Positions 25,001 to 33,119 of a stretch of 64,000 nucleotides of DNA are shown piece by piece. The notes under the pieces were generated by a model. It did not search any database. It saw only the letters and a program-made list of their open reading frames with translations, and was not told the origin of the DNA. Both the position numbers and the translations under genes were made by a program. The stretch comes from Streptomyces griseoaurantiacus (lineage in GTDB: Bacteria > Actinomycetota > Actinomycetes > Streptomycetales > Streptomycetaceae), in contig BNBP01000004.1 in assembly GCA_014656015.1 (NCBI GenBank), positions 105,614 through 169,613 on the forward strand. Reading direction: 5' to 3'. Position 1 is the first letter of the stretch. Each line of letters opens with the position of its first letter.

Positions 25001-28000
25001 GCGCGCCCAGGTCCGCACCCTGCTCGGCACGGCACCCACGCCGCTCGACCTCGACGCGCTCCGGGCACGCTGCGAACGGCGCCTGGACGGGCCGGAGTTC
25101 TACGCGAGGTGCCACGGCATCGGGCTGAACTGCGGGCCCGCCTTCCAGCTCATCGACCGCGTCGACGCCGGCGAGGGGGAGGCGCTGGTCTCCTACCGGC
25201 TGCTGCACGAGGCCGGCGCCTACACCGCCCACCCGGTCCTCCTCGACGCCCCGCTGCAGGCCACCGTGGCACTCGCCGGGCCGGACGCGGAGTCCGCCGC
25301 GTTCCTGCCGACCGTGTTCGGGTCCGTACGGGTGTGGCGCACCCCCTCGCCCACCGGCGTGGTGCACCTGCGCCGACGCGCCCGCAGCGCCAACGAGATC
25401 TGCTGGGACATCACCTACGCCGACCCGGACGGCACGGTCACCGCCGAGATCGAGGGCTGCCGCACCCGGCGCGGGCACCTGGCCGAGCACACCCCGCTGA
25501 CCGTCCAGCGCACGGTCCTGCGCGCCGCCCCGCACCCGGGGACGCCCGCCGCGCCCTCTCCGCTGCCCGCGCCCACCGAGGTGCTGCGCGCCGTCGAGGA
25601 CCGGGTGGCCGCCGCCCGCGCCGCCCTGGACGACAGCGCCCACGACCGGTTCCTCGCCGCCGCCGCGCGGGCCGGCGCCCACTGCTGGGCGGCGGCCCTG
25701 CACGGCCTCCTCGCCGACCCGGCCGCACCGTTCACGACGGCCGACCTGGTGGCCGGGGGCCTGCAGCCCCGGCACCGGCGGGCGGCCCGGCTGCTGCTTC
25801 CGCTGCTCGCCGAGCACGGCCTCGTCCGGCAGGAGGGAGAGGGCCGGCGGTTCACCGGCACCGCGATCCGGCCCGAGGAGGTGCTGCGCGCACTGGTCGA
25901 GGACCATCCGGCGTACGGCGTCGAGACGCTGGTCCTCAACCGGCACCTGCGCCGGCTTCCCGACGTCCTGCGCGGCCTCGTGGACGCGGCCGGCCTCCTG
26001 CCGTCCGGGGACAGCGTCCACGAACAGCTCCGCGAGACCGGGCCCGCCCACCGGTTCGCCCAGCGGACCGTGCAGGCGCTGCTCGGCGAGCTCGTCGCCC
26101 GGTGGCCCGCCGACCGGCCGCTGCGGGTCCTGGAGGTCGGCGCGAGCACGACCGCCCTGACGGCGGCGGTCCTGCCCGTGCTTCCGGCCGAGCGCACCCA
26201 CTACACGTGCGCGGCACCCGCGCAGAGCGCCCTCGCCCGCGCCCAGCACCGCTTCGCCGCGTACGAGGACCTCGTCGAGTACCGCGTCCTGGACACGAAC
26301 CTCGACCCGGTGGACCAGGGGCTGCCCCGGGGCGGCTTCGACCTCGTCCTCGCGGGCGAGGCGCTGCACGGCACGGCCGACCTGGCCCTGACCCTGCGCC
26401 AGCTGCACAGCGTCCTCGCCCCGGGAGGGCATCTGCTGGCCGTCGAACCGCACGACGTCCGGCTCCAGGCGCTGGTCTCCGGCACGCTGGACGACTTCTG
26501 GGAGCGTGGCGACCACGCGCTGCGCCCCGACTGCCGGGTCCTCCCCCGCGACCGGTGGGCCCCGCTGTTGCGCCGGTGCGGCTACTCGGGCGTCGCGCAG
26601 ACCGGACCCGAGGACCGCTCCGTCCTCCTCGCGGCGGCCGACCACGACGGTGCGGCGGTCGGCCACGACGGCACGCCGGTCGACCACGACGGCACGCGGG
26701 CCGACCAGGACGGCATGGCAGTCGGCCACGACGGCACGGCGGGAGCGCAGCCCTCGCGTCCGCTCCCCGGTGCCGCGTGGGTGATCGCCGTGGAGGACGA
26801 CACGGAGACGGCGACGGCACGGGAACTGGCCGCCCGCCTCGGCCGGGCGAGGGTCGTCACGGCGCCGGAGGAGGCGTCCGGCTGGGCGGACCTCCTGGCG
26901 GCGGACGACGACGCCCGGGAGACCGCGCCCCACCCGCCGTCCCACACCGCGGCCCCCGCCGTCGGCCCGGCCGGGCGCCGGGACGCGGCGCCCGCGGGTA
27001 CGGCCGGGCCGCGCGTCGTCGTGCTGCTCGCCGCCCCCGGTCCCGAGCCCGAGGAGGTCGTCACCCGGACCACCCGGCGCGCGGGACTGCTGCGCGCGCT
27101 GGCCGCCGCCTGCGACGGCCTCGACGGGGGCGGCACGGCGCTCGTCCGGCTCGTGACCCGTCCGACCGGCCTCTTCCCGGCCCCCGAGGAATCCTCGCAC
27201 CCGGTCGACGCGGCCATCTGGGCGGCCGGCCGCTCCCTCGCCAACGAGCGCCCCGACCTGGACCTGCGCCGTCTGTCCTGCCACCGCACCGGTTCCCCCG
27301 GCACCGACGCCGCCCGTCTGGCGGAGGAACTCCTCGCCCCCGGTGGCGAGGAGCGGGACGCGCGGGAGGACGAGGTCGTCCTGACCGCGCGGGGCCGCTT
27401 CGTGCCCCGGCAGGTCGAGCACCCGGCGGAGGAGCCGGCCGCGGTCCCCGCCCCGGGCACCCCGTTCGTGCTGGAGGCGCGCGACCCCGGGCTGCACCGG
27501 CGGCTGGTCTGGCGCGCGACGGAGATCCCCGAGCCCGGACCGGGCGAAGTGGCCCTGGAGATGCGGGCCGTGGCCCTGAACTACCGCGACCCGATGCGGG
27601 CCAACGGGCTGCTGCCCCCGGAGGCCGTGGAGGGCAGTCCGGTCGGCCGCGGTCTCGGCACCGACGGCGCCGGGATCGTCCGCGCCGTCGGGGCGGGCGT
27701 CACCGGGCTGGCGCCCGGGGACCGGGTCTGCGGCCTCGTGCCCGCGGCCCTCGCCTCGCACGCGACGTCCCCGGCGATGGCCGTCATGCGCATCCCCGAC
27801 GACATGAGCTTCACCGAGGCCGCCACCTTCCCCGTCGCCTTCCTGACGATCCACGAGACTCTGGTCAACAAGGCCCGCCTCGCCGCCGGGGAGACCGTGC
27901 TGGTGCACGGCGGCGCCGGGGCGGTCGGGCTCGCCGTGCTGCAGTGCGCCCGCCGGCAGGGCGCCCGCGTCCTCGCCACCGCCGGCAGCGAGACCAAGCG

Positions 28001-29570
28001 GGATCTGCTGCGCACGCTCGGCGTCGAGGACGTCCTCGACTCCCGCAGCCTGGACTTCGTCCCCCGGGTGCGGGAACTGACCGGGGACCGGGGCGTGGAC
28101 GTCGTCGTCAACTCGCTCAGCGGCGAGGCCATCGCCCAGGGCCTGGACCTGCTGGCCCCCAACGGCCGCTTCGTCGAACTCGGCAAGCGGGACATCTTCC
28201 TCAACACCCCCCTGGGCCTGCGCCCCTTCGACCGCAGTCTGACCTTCATCGGCTTCAACCTCGACGCCGTGATCGGCGCCCCGGCCCTCGCCTCCCGGCT
28301 GCTCGCGGACTTCGAGGCGGAGCTCCGCTCCGGCGGGTACCGGCCGCTGCCGCACACGGTCCATCCCGCCGCCCGGGTCGACGAGGCCTTCCACCTGCTC
28401 CAGCACTCCCGGCACACGGGGAAGGTCGTCGTCTCCTTCGATCCCCTCGACGAGCCCGTGCCCGTGGAACCCGCTCCCGGCGCCCCGCGGCCCGACGCCG
28501 AAGGCACCTACCTGATCACCGGGGGCCTGAGCGGGCTCGGCGCCGCCACCGCCCGCCGGCTGGCCGAGGGCGGCGCCCGGCATCTGGCGCTGGTCTCCCG
28601 CCGCGGCTCCGCGGCCCCCGAGGCGCCCGCGCTGCTCCGGGACCTCGCCGAGCGGGGCGTGAGGGCCACCGCGTACGCCGCCGACGTCACCGACGAGGCC
28701 GCGCTGCGCGGGGTCCTGGACGCCGTCGACGCCACCGGGCACCCGCTGCGCGGCCTCGTGCACGCGGCGATGCACCTGGACGACGCCGTGCTCGCGGACC
28801 TCGACGACGAGCGGTTCGCCGCGGTGCTGGCGCCCAAGGCCCTGGGCGCGGCGCTGCTGGACCGTCTGACCGCCGAACGGGCCCCGGACCTGGACCTGTT
28901 CCTCGGCCACTCCTCCGTCTCCGCCGCCATCGGCAACCCCGGCCAGTCCTCCTACGCGGCGGCCAACGCCTATCTGGAGGCCCTCGCCCGGGGCCGGCGG
29001 GCTGCGGGCCGGGCGGGCACGGCGCTGGCCTGGGGCCCGATCGGGGGAACCGGGTACGTGGCCCGCAGCGGCATGGGCACCGCCATGACGGAACGCGGCC
29101 TCGAACTCCTCACCCCCGAGGAGGTGCTGGCCACCGCCGATCGCCTGCTGGCGGAGGGCCTCGAGGTCGCCGGGGCGGGCCGCTACCGCTGGGGCGCCGC
29201 CCGTCATCTGCTGCCGGCCCTGGCCACCCCGCGCTTCGGCCGGCTGGCCCCGGCCTCCTCGGTCACCTCACCGGACGCCCGCGCGGAACTGCTGCGCACG
29301 CTGAAGGGGTTGTCCGCGGACGAGGCGGTCGAGAAGATCACCGACACCCTGCTCGGGCTCCTCGCGACCGTCCTGCAGACCGACCCCGCCGACCTGGACG
29401 CGAGGCGCAACGTCACCGACTACGGCCTGGACTCGCTCCTCGGCATGCAGTTCCTGGTCCGGGCGAGGGACCTGTTCGACATCCGGCTCGCCCCGGCGGA
29501 CCTGGCCACGGGCCGCACGCTCGGCCACATGGCCCGGCTCATCCACCAGCGCCTGGAGCCGCGTCAGTAA
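22011..29570 (+). CDS. Highly reducing, probably iterative type I polyketide synthase (KS-AT-DH-MT-psiKR-ER-KR-ACP)
   Basis: A 2,519-residue single-module megasynthase. KS: Cys177 (VDTACSSA), His312 (EAHGTGTQ), His351 (KSNLGHLE). AT: Ser622 (GHSVGE) and YAFHS around His725, most like malonyl-type. DH: His918 (DHRIGEDVLMP) and Asp1079 (LLDAPLQ). A methyltransferase-like region (~1175-1520) has a degenerate SAM loop, LEVGASTTALT. A seven-residue repeat linker (1544-1578) leads into a structural psiKR region. ER (~1825-2150) has HGGAGAVGLAVLQCAR. KR has TGGLSGLG, an LDD motif (B-type) and SSYAAANAY. ACP: Ser2475 (YGLDSLLG). There is no thioesterase, so release must be in trans. Start ATG 22011 has a weak ribosome-binding site. 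Confidence 0.95.
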   Translation: MDRFERAVAVVGVGCRLPGGITDLDGLWSVLRDGRDMVGEMPADRLPRQRMVDPETVRPGRSYTAAGGFLEDVASFDAAYFGMSPAEARHIDPQQRLLLEMAAEALDDAALPAGALAGSDTCVYVGVSDPGYGVTLSMMQDHTSPHTMPGATLSLTANRLSYAFDLRGPSMAVDTACSSALVALDRACRTLREGTGRIALAGGVNVLSTPYPFAGFSYAGMLSRRGRCAAFSAEADGFVRAEGGAVLVLKRLTDALADGDRVHAVLAATGNNTDGRSTGLIVPSAETQEALLHTVYREAGIDPDDLVYVEAHGTGTQVGDPAEAEAIGRALGRRRSGGPLPIGSVKSNLGHLEPASGMAGLLKAILVLRHATVPASLHARPLNPAIDFEGLGLAPAVEPVPLTVGPRAAVGVSAFGFGGANAHVVVLPPPTGREPEPTPEPEPGPLPLVVSARSPKALKEMAARMAGRLRDTAPGEFYDLAHTSTVRRTAHPHRAAVLAADPQEAARQLELLAAAEPARGALVRTSERGGTAFVYSGNASQWPGMGADLLKSSPVFRAAVEEADAALAPHLGWSVAKELAHPRPPSWQRTEIAQPALFAVQTGLTALLASYEVRPCAVAGHSVGEVAAAHAAGVLTLEQAALVIAERSRTQGATAGRGRMAAVGLPEEQAREELRAHGDALELAGVNSERDVTVAGDADALAAWGADLTARGVFFRELALDYAFHSRAMDPIREPLLNALDGLSPAPARVPFVSTVTGTPLEGPELDAEYWWRNVREPVRFAEAAALLAEEHAGVLVEVGPHPVLRPYLRRTGAGCVPTLHREGDGVRETAAAVAAVLATDTGTDWHHHFPRPGRVVDLPAYPWQHERYWHGAPQDLVVRATGDGTLDHPLAGERMPAPHPVWHGTVEPQLVPWLGDHRIGEDVLMPAAAYVEMALSAGRRALDRPVEVRHLEIGRPLSVPWPDPTPLALQTAVTPEDGALTVSVREEHHGECRPVVRAQVRTLLGTAPTPLDLDALRARCERRLDGPEFYARCHGIGLNCGPAFQLIDRVDAGEGEALVSYRLLHEAGAYTAHPVLLDAPLQATVALAGPDAESAAFLPTVFGSVRVWRTPSPTGVVHLRRRARSANEICWDITYADPDGTVTAEIEGCRTRRGHLAEHTPLTVQRTVLRAAPHPGTPAAPSPLPAPTEVLRAVEDRVAAARAALDDSAHDRFLAAAARAGAHCWAAALHGLLADPAAPFTTADLVAGGLQPRHRRAARLLLPLLAEHGLVRQEGEGRRFTGTAIRPEEVLRALVEDHPAYGVETLVLNRHLRRLPDVLRGLVDAAGLLPSGDSVHEQLRETGPAHRFAQRTVQALLGELVARWPADRPLRVLEVGASTTALTAAVLPVLPAERTHYTCAAPAQSALARAQHRFAAYEDLVEYRVLDTNLDPVDQGLPRGGFDLVLAGEALHGTADLALTLRQLHSVLAPGGHLLAVEPHDVRLQALVSGTLDDFWERGDHALRPDCRVLPRDRWAPLLRRCGYSGVAQTGPEDRSVLLAAADHDGAAVGHDGTPVDHDGTRADQDGMAVGHDGTAGAQPSRPLPGAAWVIAVEDDTETATARELAARLGRARVVTAPEEASGWADLLAADDDARETAPHPPSHTAAPAVGPAGRRDAAPAGTAGPRVVVLLAAPGPEPEEVVTRTTRRAGLLRALAAACDGLDGGGTALVRLVTRPTGLFPAPEESSHPVDAAIWAAGRSLANERPDLDLRRLSCHRTGSPGTDAARLAEELLAPGGEERDAREDEVVLTARGRFVPRQVEHPAEEPAAVPAPGTPFVLEARDPGLHRRLVWRATEIPEPGPGEVALEMRAVALNYRDPMRANGLLPPEAVEGSPVGRGLGTDGAGIVRAVGAGVTGLAPGDRVCGLVPAALASHATSPAMAVMRIPDDMSFTEAATFPVAFLTIHETLVNKARLAAGETVLVHGGAGAVGLAVLQCARRQGARVLATAGSETKRDLLRTLGVEDVLDSRSLDFVPRVRELTGDRGVDVVVNSLSGEAIAQGLDLLAPNGRFVELGKRDIFLNTPLGLRPFDRSLTFIGFNLDAVIGAPALASRLLADFEAELRSGGYRPLPHTVHPAARVDEAFHLLQHSRHTGKVVVSFDPLDEPVPVEPAPGAPRPDAEGTYLITGGLSGLGAATARRLAEGGARHLALVSRRGSAAPEAPALLRDLAERGVRATAYAADVTDEAALRGVLDAVDATGHPLRGLVHAAMHLDDAVLADLDDERFAAVLAPKALGAALLDRLTAERAPDLDLFLGHSSVSAAIGNPGQSSYAAANAYLEALARGRRAAGRAGTALAWGPIGGTGYVARSGMGTAMTERGLELLTPEEVLATADRLLAEGLEVAGAGRYRWGAARHLLPALATPRFGRLAPASSVTSPDARAELLRTLKGLSADEAVEKITDTLLGLLATVLQTDPADLDARRNVTDYGLDSLLGMQFLVRARDLFDIRLAPADLATGRTLGHMARLIHQRLEPRQ
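26640..26744. repeat. Five-copy 21-bp tandem repeat inside the PKS gene
   Basis: Five diverged 21-bp units encode the heptads DHDGAAV, GHDGTPV, DHDGTRA, DQDGMAV and GHDGTAG. They form an acidic, flexible linker between the methyltransferase-like region and the next structural domain. Period and frame are kept exactly. Confidence 0.9.
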
Positions 29571-29580
29571 CGCGGCGGCG

Positions 29581-29619
29581 GGGGCCGGAACGGGGCGGAC
29601 GGCGCCCCGTTCCGGCCCC
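29581..29619. terminator. Strong bidirectional terminator hairpin after the PKS gene
   Basis: Two 16-base arms (29581-29596 and 29604-29619) pair perfectly around a 7-nt loop, between the convergent PKS and siderophore synthetase genes. The stem is GC-rich without a T-run, as is common in Streptomyces. Confidence 0.8.
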
Positions 29620-29621
29620 GT

Positions 29622-29694
29622 CACCGCTCGGGCCGTGCCGGCCCCGCCACGCGGGTCGTGCCGGCCCCGCCACCGCTCGGGCCGTACCGGCCCC
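29622..29694. repeat. Direct repeat, two 24-bp copies with one mismatch
   Basis: Copies at 29622-29645 and 29671-29694 flank a related shorter copy of the GCCGGCCCC segment. They lie between the PKS terminator and the stop codon of the siderophore synthetase. Confidence 0.75.
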
Positions 29695-31248
29695 TCATCG
29701 CACGCGCAGCGGATTGGGGACGGGGGCGTACCGCGCCGCCGCCCCGTCCGCCCCCGTCCACCGCAGCAGCAGGTTGGTCTTGCCCGGCAGGGCGGGCGCG
29801 TCGAGCAGCGCCTCCGTCTCCGCCACCGCGTGCCGCCGCAGGGCCCGGCGGACCGGCGGCCAGGGGTCGAACCCCGGGAACCGCTCCCCCAGCGACTCCG
29901 CGACCTCGCCGAGGTGGTTGACGACCAGGCAGTACACCAGCCGCTCCCACCCGGCGGGCCGCCCCACCTCCGCGAGCAGTTTCACGCCCTCCGCGTCACG
30001 GAACAGCGCCTGCACCGGCGTCCCGGCCCCGTCGACCGCGAGCAGCGCGTTCTGCAGATGCGCCTCCAGCACCACCCCGTGCCGGTCGAACGCCTCCAGC
30101 ACCGGTGGCACGACCTGCCGCAGATACGCCTCCCACCAGTGCGCCGGGTCGGCCGGCCGGTCCAGCGGGCTGCCCTCGAAGCCCTCGACCAGCGCGGCGG
30201 CCAGCAGCGGTGTCGCGCCCGGCAGCAGGTGGCCGCGCAGCCCCTCGCGCACCAGGACCGCCAGCTCCTCGAAGGCGAAGTCCGCCGTGCGGTAGCCGCG
30301 GTCGCCGAGCCAGGCCGCCGGGCCGGGCAGTGCGGCGAAGGCCGCCGTCACGGCCGTGTCCGTACGGCTCAGCCGGCGCAGGTCGTGCCGCCACAGCCGG
30401 CGGATGTCGTTGGTGATGCGCACGTCCAGGCTGAACTTGAGGAAGAGGTCGGGGCCGGGGGCGTAGAGCGTGCGCACGGCGGCCGTCGGCCACACCTCGC
30501 CGTCGGTGCGGCCGAGCCGGACGAGCCGGCCGTCGGCGAAGGCGGCCGCCAGCTCCGGGCCGACCAGGCCGAGCTGCCAGGGGTGCGCCGGGAGCAGCCG
30601 GTAGCCGGGCGGGGCCGTGCCCAGGGCGTCGAGGGCGCGGGTGTCGCCCTCCTCGGCCACCGCGTCCTCGCGCACGCCGAGCAGGACGAGCGGGAAGCGG
30701 GTGTACGCCTCGGGCGCGTAGGGCAGCCATGCGGCGGCCGGGCCGCCGCCGCGCGCCTTGGGGGCGGGGTGGTGGGGGTGGCCGGTGAGCAGGGACTGCT
30801 CGGAGCGCTGGTAGAGGTCCTCGGGCGGGGTGGCGGCGGCCCGGGCGGTGAGCAGTGCGGCGACGGCGGCCCGGCTGTCGAGCATCTCGCCGGGCAGCTC
30901 GGAGTTGGTCCTGCCCGTGAGGCGGCGCAGTTCCTCGGTGACGAGTTTGACCAGTTCGGTGTGGGTGAGCGGGCGCCAGACCCCGGCGGTGCGCAGTGCG
31001 GGCTCGCGGGGGCGGCGGGCACCGCGCACCCGCAGCAGCCGGCCGCTGGCGAGCAGCCGGTGGACGCCGGGCTCGTCCGTGGGCTCGGCGGCCTCCCGCA
31101 ACAGGCAGTTGAGCAGCGGTGCGGCCGCGTAGGCGTCGGCGGCGGCGCCGAGTTCGTCCCCGGGGGGCGGGGAGGTCGCGAGGGACGCGAGGGGCGCGCC
31201 GACCGACGGCTCCGGGGGCACGGGCGGCATCGGGAGCTGGGGGTCCAC
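29695..31248 (-). CDS. IucA/IucC-type NRPS-independent siderophore synthetase (first of a divergent pair)
   Basis: About 517 residues. The family core is visible: LLTGHPHHPAPKARGG (the conserved GHPxHPxxKxR-type ATP-site motif), RLLPAHPWQ, FLKFSLDVRITNDIRR and EAHLQNALLAVDG. A FhuF-like C-terminal portion ends in NLLLRWTGADG. These enzymes join a carboxylic acid such as citrate or succinate to an amine or alcohol with ATP. GTG 31248 is preferred because AAGGGA lies close upstream; a GTG 27 nt earlier is possible. It is divergent from a second synthetase, so the two probably act in sequence on one siderophore. Confidence 0.9.
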   Translation of the reverse strand: MDPQLPMPPVPPEPSVGAPLASLATSPPPGDELGAAADAYAAAPLLNCLLREAAEPTDEPGVHRLLASGRLLRVRGARRPREPALRTAGVWRPLTHTELVKLVTEELRRLTGRTNSELPGEMLDSRAAVAALLTARAAATPPEDLYQRSEQSLLTGHPHHPAPKARGGGPAAAWLPYAPEAYTRFPLVLLGVREDAVAEEGDTRALDALGTAPPGYRLLPAHPWQLGLVGPELAAAFADGRLVRLGRTDGEVWPTAAVRTLYAPGPDLFLKFSLDVRITNDIRRLWRHDLRRLSRTDTAVTAAFAALPGPAAWLGDRGYRTADFAFEELAVLVREGLRGHLLPGATPLLAAALVEGFEGSPLDRPADPAHWWEAYLRQVVPPVLEAFDRHGVVLEAHLQNALLAVDGAGTPVQALFRDAEGVKLLAEVGRPAGWERLVYCLVVNHLGEVAESLGERFPGFDPWPPVRRALRRHAVAETEALLDAPALPGKTNLLLRWTGADGAAARYAPVPNPLRVR

Positions 31249-31286
31249 GGGATCCCTTCGTTCCGTACGGTGCACTGGTGATCAGT

Positions 31287-31547
31287 ATGTCTCCCCCCGG
31301 CGCGCCCGGCGAAGCCGCGAACGGGACGAATACCGGCGCGCGCGGCCGCGTCCCGGGAGACCGTTCCGCCACCGTCCTCGTCGGAGCGCCCGTGCCCGTA
31401 CCCGTACCCCTCGCCCTGTACGAGGCCCTGTACGTGGCCCTGTCTGTCGCCCTGTACGAGGCCCTGTACGTGGCCCTGTCTGTCGCCCTGTACGTGTCCG
31501 CCCCCGTCGCCGTCCCCGAGGAGCCCCCGCCGTGTCCCGTCCCCTGA
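31287..31547 (+). CDS. Possible 86-residue repeat peptide upstream of the second siderophore synthetase
   Basis: An open frame runs from ATG 31287 to a stop that overlaps the start of the next gene by 16 nt. It has no clear ribosome-binding site. Its middle is the 12-residue repeat ALYEALYVALSV, hydrophobic and helical-looking, encoded by the 12-nt tandem repeat; the end is proline-rich. The reverse strand is also open here because the repeat has no stops in several frames. It may be only a spacer. I give it as a possibility, not a call. Confidence 0.2.
   Translation: MSPPGAPGEAANGTNTGARGRVPGDRSATVLVGAPVPVPVPLALYEALYVALSVALYEALYVALSVALYVSAPVAVPEEPPPCPVP
31413..31496. repeat. Seven 12-nt tandem units arranged as a 36-nt higher-order repeat
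   Basis: Units read GCCCTGTACGAG, GCCCTGTACGTG and GCCCTGTCTGTC. The three-unit block is present twice without change (31413-31448 and 31449-31484) plus one more GCCCTGTACGTG. It sits in the divergent promoter region of the two siderophore synthetases. Confidence 0.95.
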
Positions 31548-33073
31548 GCGATGCCGAAGCCGAGCCGGTCGCCGCGCTGGAGGCCCTGCGGCCCGCGCTG
31601 GCGCTCCCGTACGCGCGGGCGCTGCCCGGGGCCCGGGCGGCCGTGCTGACCCGGCTGTGGCGGGCGCTGGCGCACGAGCCGTTGCCGTGGATCGTGGGGC
31701 GCGAGCGGGCGGAGGACGCACTGGTGCTGCGGCTGGCCGACGGGCGGCGGCTGCACGGGCCGCCCAGCGACCCCTACGCGAGCGACGGCCGGGTCACGGA
31801 GGTGCGGCTCGACGGCACGGCCCACGACCGCCCGGCGGCCCTGATGGCCGCGCTCGGTGTGCCGCACGGTGCCGGTTTCGCGGCCGAACTCGACGCGGGG
31901 ACGGCCTCGTTGGCGCTGTCCCGTGCCGATCAGGACGGCAGCGGCTCCCCGGCGCCGGGCGGCATCGGCGCCGGTACGCCCCCGGTCCCCGTCTGGGCCT
32001 GGGAGCAGCGGGTCGTCGACGGGCATCCCTTCCACCCGGGCTGCCGTTCCCGGCCCGGTTTCTCGGTGGCCGAGCAGCTCGCCTACGGGCCCGAGCACCG
32101 GCCGGTGGTGCGGCTGGGGCTCGCGGCGGTGGCGGACTGCGAGGTCACCGGGGAGTGGCCGGCGTGGCTGCGGGACGGCGCGCGGGTGCTGATCCCCGTC
32201 CACCCGTGGCAGCGGGCGCACGTGCTGGACCCCGGACTTCCGGTCGCCGAAGGGCCGTCGGCCCGTCCGCTGATGTCCCTGCGCACGCTCGCCCTCCCCG
32301 ACGGGGGCCCGCACGTGAAGACGAGCCTGAGCGCGCGGCTGACGTCCTCCGTGCGGGACATCTCCCCGTACTCGGTGCGGACGGCGGCGACGGTGTCGAC
32401 GCTGGTCGCGGAGGTGGCCGACCGCACGGACGGGCTGCTGCACGTCACCCGCACGCTGGGAGCCGTCACCACCGGCTCGCCCGCTCTGGCGGCGGTGCTG
32501 CGGGAGCCGCCGGAGCGGTACGCGGGGCCGGGCGAGCGGGTCGTGCCGGTGGCGGCGCTGCCCGCGACCGGGCTGCCCCGCTCTCCCGGCTGGGCGGCCG
32601 CCTTCGCCCGGCTGACGCTCACCGTGGGGCTGCGGCTGCTGGAACTGGGGGTGGCGCTGGAGGCGCACGGCCAGAATCTGCTGCTCGTCCTCGACGCGGT
32701 CACCGGCGCCCCGTTGCGCCTCGTCTACCGCGACCTCGCCGACATCCGGGTCAGCCCGCGCCGCCTCGCGCAGAGCGGGCTGCTCCCAGGGGAGTTGACG
32801 GGGCGTCTGGTGACGGACGATCCGACGGCGTTGCGCCGCAAGCTGTTCGGCTCGCTCCTGGCCGGGGCGCTCGCGGCGACGATCGGTTCGGGCCCGGCGC
32901 TGGGCGAGGCGCTGGCCGCCGCCGTACCGGATCTGGAACGCACCGCGGACCTGGAGGTGCTGTCCCAAGAGACCCTGCCCGTCAAGGCGTTGACGCTCAT
33001 GCGGCTCACTCCTGACCGGAGCGGCGACCTCTGGGCCGCGCTGCCCAACCCCCTGTACGGGCGGGTGCGGTGA
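31532..33073 (+). CDS. IucA/IucC-type NRPS-independent siderophore synthetase (second of a divergent pair)
   Basis: A 513-residue synthetase. Conserved pieces are HPFHPGCRSRPGFS (ATP-site motif), VLIPVHPWQRAHV, KTSLSARLTSSVRDISPYSV, LEAHGQNLLLVLD and LVYRDLADIRV. Start GTG 31532 has AGGAG 8 nt upstream. It differs clearly from its divergent neighbour, so this is an old pair of different specificity, not a recent duplication. No decarboxylase, hydroxylase, transporter or iron-binding lipoprotein lies next to it, so the siderophore cannot be named. Confidence 0.9.
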   Translation: MSRPLSDAEAEPVAALEALRPALALPYARALPGARAAVLTRLWRALAHEPLPWIVGRERAEDALVLRLADGRRLHGPPSDPYASDGRVTEVRLDGTAHDRPAALMAALGVPHGAGFAAELDAGTASLALSRADQDGSGSPAPGGIGAGTPPVPVWAWEQRVVDGHPFHPGCRSRPGFSVAEQLAYGPEHRPVVRLGLAAVADCEVTGEWPAWLRDGARVLIPVHPWQRAHVLDPGLPVAEGPSARPLMSLRTLALPDGGPHVKTSLSARLTSSVRDISPYSVRTAATVSTLVAEVADRTDGLLHVTRTLGAVTTGSPALAAVLREPPERYAGPGERVVPVAALPATGLPRSPGWAAAFARLTLTVGLRLLELGVALEAHGQNLLLVLDAVTGAPLRLVYRDLADIRVSPRRLAQSGLLPGELTGRLVTDDPTALRRKLFGSLLAGALAATIGSGPALGEALAAAVPDLERTADLEVLSQETLPVKALTLMRLTPDRSGDLWAALPNPLYGRVR

Positions 33074-33083
33074 ACGGGCCGTT

Positions 33084-33113
33084 TTGAAGGTGGACCCCCG
33101 TGATCAATAGGAT
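33084..33113 (+). promoter_or_regulatory. Promoter of the vWA gene
   Basis: TTGAAG (33084-33089), 18 nt, TAGGAT (33108-33113). Transcription would start at about the ATG at 33120. The same bases contain AGGA 7 nt before the ATG, so either a leaderless mRNA or an upstream start with this ribosome-binding site is possible. Confidence 0.5.
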
Positions 33114-33119
33114 CCGCCG

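Noticed and set aside
21882..29207. Very long open frame (over 2,400 codons) on the strand opposite the PKS
   Set aside because: It is the stop-poor antisense frame of a GC-rich gene. It has no domains, an odd Gly/Arg/Val composition, and runs through the ole-PKS promoter.
24323..30295. Nearly 2,000-codon open frame in another frame of the PKS
   Set aside because: Arg/Pro/Gly-rich shadow frame; the third-position GC pattern supports only the PKS frame.
31413..31496. CRISPR or integron-like array
   Set aside because: 12-nt units without spacers; no cas or integrase gene near.
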